This document shows positions 43,655 through 53,245 of a stretch of 64,000 nt of DNA, one piece after another. The DNA is from Paracoccaceae bacterium (GTDB lineage Bacteria; Pseudomonadota; Alphaproteobacteria; Rhodobacterales; Rhodobacteraceae), in NCBI GenBank assembly GCA_026710155.1, contig JAPORQ010000067.1, forward strand, positions 1 to 64,000. The letters are read 5' to 3'. The translations under genes and the position numbers were made by a program. Positions within the stretch are counted from its first letter, which is position 1. The number at the start of each line of letters is the position of its first letter. The notes under the pieces are model-generated. The model was not told the origin of the DNA. It did not search any database and saw only the letters and a list, made by a program, of their open reading frames with translations.

Positions 43655-44194
43655 GTGCAGAACTATTCTGAATTTCCCAAACTGACCCTGGTCACAGGTG
43701 GCATTTCATCCGGCAAGTCCCTTTGGGTTGAAGGTTTTGTCAAACGTTCGGACAAGCCTAGAACATATTTGGCCACTGCAATGCCGCTGGACGATGAACT
43801 CAATGAAAAAATCAGGCACCATCAGGAAAGAAGAGGTGAAAACTGGCAATTGTTGGAGGATCCGTTTACTGATGGAAGTGTTTTTCTGAAGTTTGGCAAG
43901 GGAGATATCATTCTTTTTGAATGCATGTCCACATGGTTGGGGAATCTACTTCACAAGAAGGTTGACCTTGAAGTGCACCTGAACAATTTCCTGTCAAACC
44001 TTGCTGCTTCCAGAGCCAATATAGTGATTGTTTCCGTAGAATCGGGCAGTGGCGTCATTCCCATGGATAAAACCACCAGGGCTTTTGTCAAGGAACTCGG
44101 CGACCTGAACCGGAAAATTGCCGAAATATCCGACCTGGCCATTCTGATTACGGCAGGGCTTCCCTTGGCAATCAAAGGACATTTACCCTCATGA
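43655..44194 (+). CDS. cobP: Adenosylcobinamide kinase/adenosylcobinamide-phosphate guanylyltransferase
   Basis: 179 residues from a GTG start with AAGGA upstream. The P-loop is LTLVTGGISSGKSLWVEGFV, followed by YLATAMPLDDELNEKIRHHQ with the guanylylated His region, and VIVSVESGSGVIPMDKTTR, all typical of CobP/CobU. It phosphorylates adenosylcobinamide and attaches GMP in the nucleotide-loop part of cobalamin synthesis. Overlaps cobC by four bases. Confidence 0.93.
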   Translation: MQNYSEFPKLTLVTGGISSGKSLWVEGFVKRSDKPRTYLATAMPLDDELNEKIRHHQERRGENWQLLEDPFTDGSVFLKFGKGDIILFECMSTWLGNLLHKKVDLEVHLNNFLSNLAASRANIVIVSVESGSGVIPMDKTTRAFVKELGDLNRKIAEISDLAILITAGLPLAIKGHLPS

Positions 44195-44775
44195 CCAGAA
44201 GCCTTTATTGGGTTCGCCATGCCGCAACCAATGCCAGGGGTTTGTACGGTTGGACTGATGTTGGAGTGGATCTGTCCGACAGACAAAACCTTTCATGGCT
44301 CAATGAAACCCTGCCCGACAGGGCCTTGATCATTGCCTCTGATTTAAAAAGAGCAAGTCTGACCGCCGATGCAATTCAAGGAAATCGAACAAGACTGCCT
44401 AACGAAAAAAATCTGAGGGAATTGCATTTTGGAAGATGGGAGGGGAAAACCCATCAGGAAGTTTCCGAGATCGACAAGGTTTTGGCAATTGATTTCTGGG
44501 AAAAACCCGGGGGTATCAAGGCACCAGAAGGAGAAAGTTGGAATGATCTTTCTCACCGGGTCAATGAGGTTGTGGATAGAATTACCCGACTATACCCCAA
44601 AAATGATTTGGTTTTTGTAGCACATTACGCAGTCATCTTGACCCAGATTCAACGCGTATTGGGTGTGTCCACCCTTCAGGTATTGCATCGAAGAATCCAC
44701 AATCTGTCCCTCACGAAGGTAACTGAGCGAAACAGCAAGCTGGAACTTGATTTCAGTAACAAGCTCTCTGAATGA
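44191..44775 (+). CDS. cobC: Histidine phosphatase, alpha-ribazole phosphatase-like
   Basis: 194 residues of the phosphoglycerate-mutase superfamily. The catalytic R-H is in YWVRHAATNARGLYGWTD, the acid in LRELHFGRWEGKTHQEV, and the second His in VFVAHYAVILTQIQ. Coupling to cobP (ATGA overlap) makes it the likely alpha-ribazole-5'-phosphate phosphatase of cobalamin assembly. A general phosphatase is possible on sequence alone. Confidence 0.85.
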   Translation: MTRSLYWVRHAATNARGLYGWTDVGVDLSDRQNLSWLNETLPDRALIIASDLKRASLTADAIQGNRTRLPNEKNLRELHFGRWEGKTHQEVSEIDKVLAIDFWEKPGGIKAPEGESWNDLSHRVNEVVDRITRLYPKNDLVFVAHYAVILTQIQRVLGVSTLQVLHRRIHNLSLTKVTERNSKLELDFSNKLSE

Positions 44776-44785
44776 TCCCAAGGGC

Positions 44786-45733
44786 TTAATTTTGAGGTTG
44801 GATTTTATCCACAATGGAATCCCAGATCAAACTGGCAACGTTTACCCCATTGAATCTTTCCAGTTCGACTATCCCAGTAGGTGAAGTCAAATTGATTTCG
44901 GTCAACTTGTCACCGATGATGTCTATTCCGGTGAAGATCAATCCATTTTCGGACAATATGCTCTCGATCCTGGAACAGATCAGGTAATCATTTTCCGTTA
45001 GTTCACATGGATTGGCAGTACCGCCAACATGCAGATTTGATCGGGTTTCACCTTTCATTGGCATGCGGTTTATGGCACCAACCGGTTTACCGTCAACTAG
45101 AATAACCCGCTTGTCACCCTCCGAAATTGCGGGCAGATACTCTTGGACAATTATCGGTTCCCTGCTGCTTTGGAAAAACATTTCACAGAGTGAATTCAAA
45201 TTGCCGTCATTGGCGGCAATCTTAAAAATACCTGCTCCACCGTTGCCAAAAAGGGGCTTGATGATCACATCACCATGATTGTTCCGGAACTTCCTCACCT
45301 GTGAAATATTCCTCGTTATCAGGGTGGCCGGTATGATGTCGGAAAAATTGAGTGCGATAAGTTTCTCAGGGAAATTCCTGACCCAGAAAGGATTGTTCAC
45401 GACCATGGTATCATCCATTATCAATTCCAGTAGATGGGTCGTTGTAATATATGACATGTCAAAGGGTGGATCCTGACGAAGCCAGACCACATCCATTTCC
45501 TTGAGGTTTATTTCCCTCCTTTGACCTAGCTTGTAATAGTTGTTGGCGTCCCTGCTGACTTGTAGGGAATGCCCCTCGGCAATCACATTCCCTTCACGGT
45601 AGTACAAATCGGTTGGAAGATAGTAGAACAACTCATATCCCCTGCTTTGAGCCTCCAGGGCCAGCCGGAAACTGCTGTCTCCATGAATATCTATGGATCC
45701 CATATGATCCATCTGAAAAGCAACTTTAATCAT
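44786..45733 (-). CDS. gshB: Glutathione synthetase
   Basis: 315 residues from the ATG at 45733. N-terminal KVAFQMDHMGSIDIHGDSSF is the GshB signature; the middle has VWLRQDPPFDMSYITTTHLL. The ATP-grasp part follows: DVIIKPLFGNGGAGIFKIAA, VQEYLPAISEGDKRVILVDG and NLTSPTGI-like INLTSPTGIVELERFNG. It joins gamma-glutamylcysteine and glycine. Lies on the same strand downstream of rsmI with 70 bp between; the small yraN gene often found between them is absent. Confidence 0.94.
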   Translation of the reverse strand: MIKVAFQMDHMGSIDIHGDSSFRLALEAQSRGYELFYYLPTDLYYREGNVIAEGHSLQVSRDANNYYKLGQRREINLKEMDVVWLRQDPPFDMSYITTTHLLELIMDDTMVVNNPFWVRNFPEKLIALNFSDIIPATLITRNISQVRKFRNNHGDVIIKPLFGNGGAGIFKIAANDGNLNSLCEMFFQSSREPIIVQEYLPAISEGDKRVILVDGKPVGAINRMPMKGETRSNLHVGGTANPCELTENDYLICSRIESILSENGLIFTGIDIIGDKLTEINLTSPTGIVELERFNGVNVASLIWDSIVDKIQPQN

Positions 45734-45806
45734 CATTTATCAAGGTCCATTTTTCTGGTATGGCCGACATGGGTTTTGTTATCATTTCAGTCACAACAAT
45801 ACCTAC

Positions 45807-46664
45807 CTATTCCCGATTGGCGGAAAGTTTCAATGCCAAACTGTAAACTTCCTTTCGGGGCAGATTAAATATTCCGGATACTTCCAAAACAGCATCCTTT
45901 ACACTTTTATTTCCCAATGCTTGTGAAAGGATGTCTGTAATATCCATTTCAGGTTTTCCGGTCCTATCTCGTTCGACAACAATTACCATTTCACCCTTGA
46001 GCCTTTCTTGTATGCAGTGCTTTTTCAAGTCACATAGGGAACCTCTCCTGACCTCTTCAAATCTTTTTGTCATTTCGCGACAAATGGAAGCCATTCTTTC
46101 CCTACCCAAAACTTCCTGCAAATCTGCAAGCGAACTTGCCAATCTGTTGGGTGATTCAAAGACGATTAAAGTAGCTTGCACAGACCTGTATTCCTCAAGG
46201 ATCTTTTTCCTTGCACCTCTTGCTTGAGGAAGAAAGCCCAAATAGACAAACCTGTCTGGTTCAATACCAGATACGGTGAGTGCTGCAAGCAATGCCGATG
46301 GGCCCGGAACCGGTATTACATTGATCCCTTTTTCAATCGCCCCCTTGACCAATTTGAAACCGGGATCGGAAACCAATGGAGTACCCGCCTCCGAAACCAG
46401 AGCCATACTTTTACCGGATTCCAGATACCTCATAATGGATTCAAGGCGTTTTGGCTTGCTGAAATCATGATAGGACATGATATCGACCAAGGGTCTTGAA
46501 ATGTTATGAATTGTCAGTAATCGCTTTAATGTACGAGTATCTTCTGCGATTAACACTTCAGCTTCCTTCAGAACATCAAGTGCCCTGAGTGTTATATCCC
46601 TGGCATTTCCAATTGGGGTGGATACCAGATATAATCCGCAGGGTAACGTATTCATAAAATTCAC
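45807..46664 (-). CDS. rsmI: 16S rRNA (cytidine1402-2'-O)-methyltransferase
   Basis: 285 residues. It starts GLYLVSTPIGNARDITLRAL and continues LIAEDTRTLKRLLTIHNI and ALVSEAGTPLVSDPGFKLVK, all diagnostic of the RsmI tetrapyrrole-methylase-like fold. PGPSALLAALTVSGIEPDRF-type and YLGFLPQ segments follow. It 2'-O-methylates C1402 in the ribosomal decoding centre. Divergent from the LpoA-like lipoprotein gene, the usual neighbour in alphaproteobacteria. Confidence 0.95.
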   Translation of the reverse strand: MNFMNTLPCGLYLVSTPIGNARDITLRALDVLKEAEVLIAEDTRTLKRLLTIHNISRPLVDIMSYHDFSKPKRLESIMRYLESGKSMALVSEAGTPLVSDPGFKLVKGAIEKGINVIPVPGPSALLAALTVSGIEPDRFVYLGFLPQARGARKKILEEYRSVQATLIVFESPNRLASSLADLQEVLGRERMASICREMTKRFEEVRRGSLCDLKKHCIQERLKGEMVIVVERDRTGKPEMDITDILSQALGNKSVKDAVLEVSGIFNLPRKEVYSLALKLSANRE

Positions 46665-46865
46665 CAGTGTAGGAATTAGAAATTATCTTACCAAATATCA
46701 AAGTAAACCATCTTATCAAGAAAACATCAAGGAAGGTGTTGCTCAAATTGTCAACCATACCTTCCGAGGTTTAAATCATGGCAAAATCTAATTACATTGT
46801 AGATTATCGGCTTAATCCATTTTTGATCCCATGGTATAATGATCAATTCCGTTAGAGTAGAAAAA

Positions 46866-48050
46866 ATGCAGGAACTTACCACAAGATTGCGGATGTTTAT
46901 CTCGCTTTCATTGCTTACCATCATTCTATTTGGTTGTGTTGAAACCGATGTTCCCGATGAACCTGTTCCAAAAGTTCAAACAAGCAACACTTCAACCAAG
47001 GTTGCCCTATTGATTCCCCTCGGTTCGGAAGAGCAAGGCATAGATCAACTTGCGATGAATCTTGAAAAAAGTGCACAACTTGCCTTAACAAGAATTGAAT
47101 CTTCTTCCCTTGAACTGACCACTTATGATACCCAGGGAACGCCTGAAGGAGCTTTCCAGGCTGCAAGCCGAGCCATTGGAGATGGTAATAGTGTCATTCT
47201 CGGCCCATTGTTTTCTGATTCAACCAGAGCCATAGCACCGTTGGTTAATATCAGTGGAGTACCTGTTCTGAGTTTTTCAAACGATGCCATGGTGGCAGGT
47301 GGAAATATATTCATTCTGGGCCAATCATTTGAAGACTCCGCCAACAGGATGGTGCAATACGTCAGTTCTCAGGGCAAGGTCAGCGGCATAATAGTCAGCT
47401 CTGACTCCCGTTCCGATTCCAGAGGCATGGATGCGTTGATGGAAGCAACTACAAAAGCCGGATTTGATATCGTTCAAACAATCGGTTATGAACTCTCCCA
47501 GCCGGGTAGTTTAAATGCCGTTGAGCAAATTGTATTGGCTGTCGAAGCCTTTGAACCTGAGGTCATTTTCCTGACCGGTAATACCGCAGGTGCCGTCACA
47601 CTCATTGCCGAACTGCTAAATGATCGGAATATTCCCGAGGATATAATCCTTGTTGGGATAGAAAGATGGGATATTCCTGAAGTAGCGCTTTCAGTAAAGG
47701 GGCTGCAGGGATCTATTTTCCCGATACCGGATCCTAATCAAAGTACCATATTCAGCAACAATTTTCAGTATGAATATGAAGAAACCCCCCATCCCCTGGC
47801 CGGATTGCCGTATGACGGAATTATTGCCATTGACGAATTAATGACAGAAAATCGATCAGGTGTGATTTCTCGAAGTTCGATTCTGAATGGTGGAGAGTTT
47901 TTCGGGTCAAATGGCCCTTTCAAATTCAACCGAAATGGAATAACCGAACGATCCCTGGCAATTGCCAAGATAGAAAACCAACGTGCCACGATTATTGACA
48001 AGGCACCCAGAAGTCTTATCATCCCACAATTAGAATCACTTGAAAACTGA
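46866..48050 (+). CDS. LpoA-like penicillin-binding protein activator lipoprotein
   Basis: 394 residues from the ATG at 46866, giving a lipoprotein signal (RLRMFISLSLLTIILFGC, lipobox Cys at 24). The body is a periplasmic type-I binding fold: TKVALLIPLGSEEQGIDQLA, VILGPLFSDSTRAIAPLVN, VPVLSFSNDAMVAGGNIFIL, LAGLPYDGIIAIDELM. This is the alphaproteobacterial LpoA form, lacking the N-terminal TPR part of gammaproteobacterial LpoA. It probably stimulates a cell-wall synthase in the periplasm. Divergent from rsmI. Confidence 0.88.
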   Translation: MQELTTRLRMFISLSLLTIILFGCVETDVPDEPVPKVQTSNTSTKVALLIPLGSEEQGIDQLAMNLEKSAQLALTRIESSSLELTTYDTQGTPEGAFQAASRAIGDGNSVILGPLFSDSTRAIAPLVNISGVPVLSFSNDAMVAGGNIFILGQSFEDSANRMVQYVSSQGKVSGIIVSSDSRSDSRGMDALMEATTKAGFDIVQTIGYELSQPGSLNAVEQIVLAVEAFEPEVIFLTGNTAGAVTLIAELLNDRNIPEDIILVGIERWDIPEVALSVKGLQGSIFPIPDPNQSTIFSNNFQYEYEETPHPLAGLPYDGIIAIDELMTENRSGVISRSSILNGGEFFGSNGPFKFNRNGITERSLAIAKIENQRATIIDKAPRSLIIPQLESLEN

Positions 48051-48101
48051 TCTCGGTATATTTCGAAACTCCCACGATCAAATATTTTTCGTCTATTGCC
48101 C

Positions 48102-48395
48102 TCAGGACCGCTTGTCAGTCTTGTCACACCTTGCACAGGCAAGATTTGTGAGGTAATCCACTTCTGTAAGATAAACGATCAGATGCTTCGAGTTTGGATG
48201 AATACGAACTGGTGGATTAAATTCTTTATGTTCGTATGCCATTTTGGGCATAGACACCAAGAATTGAAAGTTGTCTTCCAGTAAATCACAGTAGCGATTG
48301 GCTTGTTCCATTGACCATCGGTGAGCTGTGTAGTGCCAGATATCTTCAAGATCATTTTGGGTGAAGGGTGTTAACCTGTAGTCGGTTAGGTTAAT
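48102..48395 (-). CDS. parE: ParE/RelE-type toxin, start codon unclear
   Basis: The frame gives YRLTPFTQNDLEDIWHYTAH, then RWSMEQANRYCDLLEDNFQF and FNPPVRIHPNSKHLIVYLTE, a clear ParE fold (DNA-gyrase toxin family). The family-typical start would lie at 48395, overlapping the antitoxin stop by five bases, but the codon there is ATT; the first conventional start in frame is the ATG at 48311, which would remove the first third. The C-terminal end (LTNLACARCDKTDKRS) also departs from family consensus. It may be an inactive toxin or use a rare start. Confidence 0.65.
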   Translation of the reverse strand: MNLTDYRLTPFTQNDLEDIWHYTAHRWSMEQANRYCDLLEDNFQFLVSMPKMAYEHKEFNPPVRIHPNSKHLIVYLTEVDYLTNLACARCDKTDKRS

Positions 48396-48639
48396 TGTGG
48401 CAATATTGCTCCTTCATCCGCGCCTTGAATGCATTGAAGTCGAATGGTTTGGGATCACCACTGTCAATACCCTCGTCGATTGCTTTCTGTAAAGAATCAA
48501 TTGCCTCTTTACGCTCCTGACCTCGAAGAATGGGGGTACGCATATAATCGCTCGTGTTACTGAATCTGCCTTCTTTTTTCAGATGTGCTTTAACCCAAGA
48601 TTTCATTGGTTCGGGAAGTGCAACATTCATCGTTGCCAT
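48391..48639 (-). CDS. parD: ParD-type antitoxin
   Basis: 82 residues. Ribbon-helix-helix N-terminus MNVALPEPMKSWVKAHLKKE, then GRFSNTSDYMRTPILRGQER and the toxin-wrapping tail AIDEGIDSGDPKPFDFNAFK. This is the type-II ParD/CopG antitoxin plan; it binds the toxin and represses the operon. It precedes the parE-like gene on the same strand. Confidence 0.85.
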   Translation of the reverse strand: MATMNVALPEPMKSWVKAHLKKEGRFSNTSDYMRTPILRGQERKEAIDSLQKAIDEGIDSGDPKPFDFNAFKARMKEQYCHN

Positions 48640-48991
48640 AATTTATATTCCTTTAGACTGAATTATTTACGTATCTTGGCAAAGTATTTCAAAATATTTG
48701 ACAATCCAGACATCATTTTACGCTGTTTGGATTGGCAACTTTTGTGTACACAAGAGCTTTATTTTGCAGAATAAGAACAATAAAGGCAAATTGGCACCTG
48801 TCATATCTTCGCGCTTGCAAAATTTGACGGTTCGCTATCCATTCGCTACAAATGCGCAGGGAATTAATGCTAATCAAGTATATAATTCTAAAATAAATCC
48901 CTTGATGCTTTCAATGATTTATCGGATCAGGTATTAATATTGTTTACACTTCTTAATATCATTTCTGCATAGCGATTTCTTGGGATTGGGA
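48640..48991. other. Intergenic region with a solo repeat-end-like sequence
   Basis: About 350 bases between parD and murJ. At 48874-48889 the sequence TCAAGTATATAATTCT resembles one terminus of the 182-bp/1.39-kb element family; no partner end and no flanking duplication were found, so it is at most a decayed end. Promoters for parD and murJ must lie here. Confidence 0.4.
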
Positions 48992-50539
48992 ATGATTCGG
49001 CCCTTCAAACTGTTGAAAAACATTTTTACCGTTGGTTTTTGGACCCTCATTAGTCGAATCCTCGGGTTTTGCAGAGATGTTCTGTTTGCAGCATTTCTGG
49101 GTGCCGGTCCACTCGCAGAAGCATTTCTTATAGCCTTTACCCTTCCCAACATGTTTCGCCGCATCTTTGCAGAAGGTGCCTTAAACCTTGCTTTTGTACC
49201 CTTGTTTTCAAAAAAACTGGATAATCGGGACCAGGCAAGGGAGTTTGCTGAAAATTCTTTTTCGGTTTTAATTACCTTTCTTTTGGGACTTATCATCCTT
49301 GCACAATTATTCATGCCCTTTCTTGTTTTGGCGATTGCCAGCGGTTTTTCCGGGGATGATAGATTTGATCTGGCTGTTCTATTTGGTAGGATTGCCTTTC
49401 CCTATGTGCTGTTCATTTCTGCCGCTGCCCTGCTGTCAGGTTTATTGAATTCACTGGGACGATTTGTGGCAGCGGCAGCTGCTCCAGTGCTGTTGAACGC
49501 CTTTTTTATCTTGGGCCTGTTCAGTTCACAATGGTTGGGGTGGGACATTGGTTTGACACTTGCCTGGACCGTACCGGTTGCAGGTATTGCACAGTTTTTT
49601 CTGGTTTGGATTGCTGTCCTGAAAGCAGGTTTTAATCTAAGGCTGAAATTGCCAAAATTTTCACCCGAAATAAAAAAACTGATGATATTGGCAGCCCCCG
49701 CAGCCTTGACCGGTGGTGTTGTCCAAGTCAATCTTCTTATCGGCAGACAGGTAGCGAGTTTTACCGATGGGGCGGTTGCATGGTTGAGTTATGCTGACCG
49801 GCTATACCAGTTGCCCTTGGGGGTAGTGGGAATTGCCGTTGGTATAGTGTTGTTGCCGGAACTTTCAAAAAAACTGGCTAGGGAAGACGATGTAGGAGGA
49901 AACTATACCTTTAACCGTGCAACCGAAACTGCCATGGCTCTCACCATACCTGCAACCGTTGCGTTGATAACGTTGGCATTTCCAATAGTCAGCATTTTAT
50001 TTGAAAGAGGTGCCTTTACTCAAAGTGACGCCCTGTTCACTTCCCAAGCACTCGTAATTTATGCCTTTGGATTACCTGCTTTTGTACTTCAAAAAGTTTA
50101 TCAGCCGATCTATTTTGCCAGGGAAAATACCAGAACACCATTTAATTTTGCCTTGGTATCCATGCTTGTTAATGCTGTTGTTGCGATTGGGCTGGCAACA
50201 ACACTGGGTTTTTTGGCATCGGCTTTGGGTACAACCCTGGCAGGATGGTCAATGTTGGGACTTCTGGTATTCGGTACCCGCAAATATGAAGGTGCCGGAA
50301 CTTTTGACCGTCAACTCAGGAGAAATCTATCCAAAATCATCATTGTATCCATAATCATGGGCAGCACCTTGATCTTGGGAAATTTTATGTTGGACGCCTG
50401 GCTCTATCAACCAGGCATTAGGTATGTTGGCCTAGCCATTTTGATCTTGGGAGGGTTGGCAGTGTACGGCTTGGCGCACCTCCTCATGAGAACCTGGGAT
50501 TTGAACCAGTTGAAAGGATTGGTAAGAAACAGGGACTAG
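48992..50539 (+). CDS. murJ: Lipid II flippase
   Basis: 515 residues from the ATG at 48992 with GGGA upstream. About 14 membrane helices. Diagnostic MurJ motifs: LISRILGFCRDVLFAAFLGA, ALAFTLPNMFRR-type FTLPNMFRRIFAEGALNLAF, VPLFSKKL, and DRLYQLPLGVVGIAVGIVLL. It flips the peptidoglycan precursor lipid II across the inner membrane. Its last four bases overlap the convergent rhomboid-like gene. Confidence 0.95.
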   Translation: MIRPFKLLKNIFTVGFWTLISRILGFCRDVLFAAFLGAGPLAEAFLIAFTLPNMFRRIFAEGALNLAFVPLFSKKLDNRDQAREFAENSFSVLITFLLGLIILAQLFMPFLVLAIASGFSGDDRFDLAVLFGRIAFPYVLFISAAALLSGLLNSLGRFVAAAAAPVLLNAFFILGLFSSQWLGWDIGLTLAWTVPVAGIAQFFLVWIAVLKAGFNLRLKLPKFSPEIKKLMILAAPAALTGGVVQVNLLIGRQVASFTDGAVAWLSYADRLYQLPLGVVGIAVGIVLLPELSKKLAREDDVGGNYTFNRATETAMALTIPATVALITLAFPIVSILFERGAFTQSDALFTSQALVIYAFGLPAFVLQKVYQPIYFARENTRTPFNFALVSMLVNAVVAIGLATTLGFLASALGTTLAGWSMLGLLVFGTRKYEGAGTFDRQLRRNLSKIIIVSIIMGSTLILGNFMLDAWLYQPGIRYVGLAILILGGLAVYGLAHLLMRTWDLNQLKGLVRNRD

Positions 50540-51237
50540 TTTCTGGAAAGTATTTTGATGACTAGTCTTTTGAATATTTCCAAGGTGTTGATGAAGCCGA
50601 ATTGAAGCAGGGGAAAAAGTAAAAAACCTGTAATGAAACCAATCAGATCTGCAATCCAATAATTGGGTCCACCGAAAACCAATTGGAATCCAATCTGGGC
50701 ACTTAACAAAAAGACCGGTACAGCAAAAAAACCTTCAAAATCTTTCTTGCCGTCAAGATACTGAAGTGCCAGAAGAAATATAAAACCACCGACAAATCCA
50801 AAAAAACCAGGTGAAGAACCCAGCAGCGGAAAGGAATCATCAAGGAGAAGTCCGTAGGCCAAGGCGCCAAAAAATGTGGACATCAGATAGAAGGTGATTA
50901 TCTGCAGATCATTTGCATATCGGGCAAGAAGGTTTCCAAATGCCAGAGTAAAAACAACACTGAACATGGATGCAACAAAATTAACATGAATAAATGAATA
51001 GGTGAATAGACGCATGCTTTCCTTGTTGACAATGTTGAAGGTAGAAATCTGGGCTGTGAAAATTTGATCCCAAAAGCCAAAATCCCTCATTGCAACGAGC
51101 CTTAAATCCTCGCCGGTCAGCCCAAATACAGGCGCACTCTCACTCATGCTGAAAAGGAACTCCATGCCTCCGATGATGGTGGCAAGAATTACGATGCTTT
51201 TTGGCAGTTTTTGAAACATCCCAATACTATCCTTCAA
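50536..51237 (-). CDS. Rhomboid-family membrane protein, probably catalytically inactive
   Basis: 233 residues with about six membrane helices, in the rhomboid order. The loop-1/helix-2 motif H-x-x-x-x-H-x-x-x-N reads HVNFVASMFSVVFTLAFG, so the second His is Ala and the oxyanion Asn is Ser. The serine motif is LLGSSPGFFGFVGGF (Ser kept, the following Gly is Pro). The A-H-x-x-G-x-x-x-G motif is ADLIGFITG, with Asp in place of the catalytic His. It therefore looks like a pseudoprotease that may still bind membrane clients. Convergent with murJ. Confidence 0.75.
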   Translation of the reverse strand: MKDSIGMFQKLPKSIVILATIIGGMEFLFSMSESAPVFGLTGEDLRLVAMRDFGFWDQIFTAQISTFNIVNKESMRLFTYSFIHVNFVASMFSVVFTLAFGNLLARYANDLQIITFYLMSTFFGALAYGLLLDDSFPLLGSSPGFFGFVGGFIFLLALQYLDGKKDFEGFFAVPVFLLSAQIGFQLVFGGPNYWIADLIGFITGFLLFPLLQFGFINTLEIFKRLVIKILSRN

Positions 51238-51309
51238 TCAAATCTTTAAACTCCAAGGGATGTAAATTATTAATACAGGGTACTCTTTCATAACCAAGTT
51301 GAGAATTTA

Positions 51310-52332
51310 ATGCGCAACACGATAGACAAAAAGCGGGTTTTTTCAGGAATTCAACCCAGTGGACAACTGACCATTGCCAATTATCTCGGTGCCCTGAAGA
51401 ATTTTGTCCAATTGCAGAAAGCAGGAACAGACTGTGTTTACTGTGTTGTCGATTTGCATGCAATAACCGTCTGGCAAGAACCAAATGAACTGAGAAATGC
51501 CATAAGACATGCAACTGCCTGTTTTATGGCATCAGGAATAAATGTGGAAAAATCGATACTTTTCAACCAGAGTCTGGTCTCCGCCCATGCCGAACTCGCC
51601 TGGATTTTCAATTGTGTGGCCCGTATGGGATGGTTGAACAGAATGACACAATTCAAGGAAAAGGCCGGTTCCAATCGGGAGAATTCATCAGTTGGCCTAT
51701 TTGCCTATCCGACCCTGATGGCTTCGGATATATTGTTGTATCATGCAACCCATGTTCCGGTAGGTGACGATCAAAAGCAGCATCTTGAACTGACCAGGGA
51801 CATAGCAATCAAATTCAACAATGATTTTGAGATTGAATTCTTTCCGGTGATAGAACCCATCATAGAAGGTACTGCCACCAGAATCATGAGTCTTCGTGAT
51901 GGCACCAAGAAAATGTCAAAATCGGATCCTTCCGATTTAAGTCGCATCAACCTAACGGATGGCAAGGATTTGATTGCCAAAAAAATCAGGAAGGCCAAGA
52001 CCGACCAGTATCCGCTGCCCGGTACAAGTGAAGAACTTGAAAACAGGCCGGAAGCCAAGAATCTGATCAATATATATTCCGCCCTTGCCGAAATACCGCC
52101 AGAGGCGGTTTTGAATCAGTTTGAAGGAAAAATGTTTTCAGACTACAAGCCCCAATTGGCGGAATTGGCGGTGGAAACCATTTCGCCGATCACCTCCGAA
52201 GTGAACAAACTGATGAGTGATGGAATAGAGTTGGACAGGATATTGGAAAATGGCGCCGAGAAAGCCCGGAAAATAGCCGATCCAATCATTCGAAAAACCT
52301 ATGAGATAGTTGGCTTGAAGACAAAAAGTTGA
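51310..52332 (+). CDS. trpS: Tryptophanyl-tRNA synthetase
   Basis: 340 residues. Class I synthetase: [20 protein letters not shown] holds the HIGH-equivalent (TIAN, where TIGN or HLGN is usual), and [20 protein letters not shown] the KMSKS loop. [18 protein letters not shown] is also family-typical. It charges tRNA-Trp. It sits 13 bases before the next gene's ATG and in the usual murJ-trpS neighbourhood. Confidence 0.95.
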   Translation: MRNTIDKKRVFSGIQPSGQLTIANYLGALKNFVQLQKAGTDCVYCVVDLHAITVWQEPNELRNAIRHATACFMASGINVEKSILFNQSLVSAHAELAWIFNCVARMGWLNRMTQFKEKAGSNRENSSVGLFAYPTLMASDILLYHATHVPVGDDQKQHLELTRDIAIKFNNDFEIEFFPVIEPIIEGTATRIMSLRDGTKKMSKSDPSDLSRINLTDGKDLIAKKIRKAKTDQYPLPGTSEELENRPEAKNLINIYSALAEIPPEAVLNQFEGKMFSDYKPQLAELAVETISPITSEVNKLMSDGIELDRILENGAEKARKIADPIIRKTYEIVGLKTKS

Positions 52333-52345
52333 TAAGGATTTGACC

Positions 52346-53221
52346 ATGGTAGCTGGAACCAACATAAAAACGTACTTCAATGGAACTTGGCACAATGAAA
52401 ACAGTTTGGTCATGCGGGCTGCCGACCATGGTGCATGGTTGGGATCAAATGTATTTGATGGTGCCAGATATGCCTTTGGTATAGCACCTGATCTTGATTT
52501 TCATTGCCATCGGATCAACAATTCTGCCATTGCCCTTGGAATAACCCCAACCAAAACACCAGAGGAAATTCATGAAATCGCAATCGAAGGCCTGAAACTT
52601 TATCCACAGGATTCTGCGGTTTATATCAGGCCCATGTATTGGGCTATTGATGGCGGGCATATGGCTGTTATACCCAAGGAGGGTTCAACCGGTTTTTGCA
52701 TTTGTCTTGAAGAAATACCAATGCCACCCGATGAAGCAACCTTAACACTGACAACCACCCAGTTCCATCGACCGGTACTTGCTACGGCCCTGGTCAATGC
52801 CAAGGCGGGATGCCTCTATCCCAACAACGGCAGAATGCTTCGTGAAGCCATGACCAAGGGTTTTGACAATGCCCTGGTGGCAGATGCCATGGGGAATGTG
52901 GCAGAAACAGCCACTTCGAATGTTTTCATGGTCAAGGATGGAATTGTGAAAACACCCATTGAAAATGGCACCTTTCTGGCGGGGGTTACCAGAAAAAGGG
53001 TAATCTCGCTTCTCAGGGAAGAAGGCCATGATGTCAGGGAATCCGTATTGACCTTTGAGGATTTTCACGATGCCGATGAAGTTTTCACCACTGGGAACAT
53101 GGCCAAGGTAGTACCTGTTACCCGCTTTGATGATACGTACTATCAGGCAGGTTCAGTAGCTAGGAAAGCCAAAAAGCTATATTGGAAGTGGGCTCAAAGG
53201 GTCTGTTCCAAGATTGTCTGA
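52346..53221 (+). CDS. ilvE: Branched-chain amino acid aminotransferase (class IV)
   Basis: 291 residues from the ATG at 52346 with AAGGA upstream. Fold type IV PLP enzyme: VMRAADHGAWLGSNVFDGAR, VYIRPMYWAIDGGHMAVIPK, the PLP-Lys region ALVNAKAGCLYPNNGRMLRE, and ETATSNVFMVKDGIVKTPIE. It converts branched-chain oxoacids and glutamate. The active-site surroundings (LYPNNGR) differ slightly from the enteric enzyme, so a D-amino-acid or broader class IV aminotransferase is possible. Short spacing to trpS suggests co-transcription. Confidence 0.88.
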   Translation: MVAGTNIKTYFNGTWHNENSLVMRAADHGAWLGSNVFDGARYAFGIAPDLDFHCHRINNSAIALGITPTKTPEEIHEIAIEGLKLYPQDSAVYIRPMYWAIDGGHMAVIPKEGSTGFCICLEEIPMPPDEATLTLTTTQFHRPVLATALVNAKAGCLYPNNGRMLREAMTKGFDNALVADAMGNVAETATSNVFMVKDGIVKTPIENGTFLAGVTRKRVISLLREEGHDVRESVLTFEDFHDADEVFTTGNMAKVVPVTRFDDTYYQAGSVARKAKKLYWKWAQRVCSKIV

Positions 53222-53245
53222 ATGCAAATCCAAACTAAGTTGCAA

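Noticed and set aside
48659..48889. Possible third member of the 182-bp family upstream of murJ
   Set aside because: Only one end-like sequence (48874-48889) is convincing; the proposed left end is degenerate and the flanks share no direct repeat.
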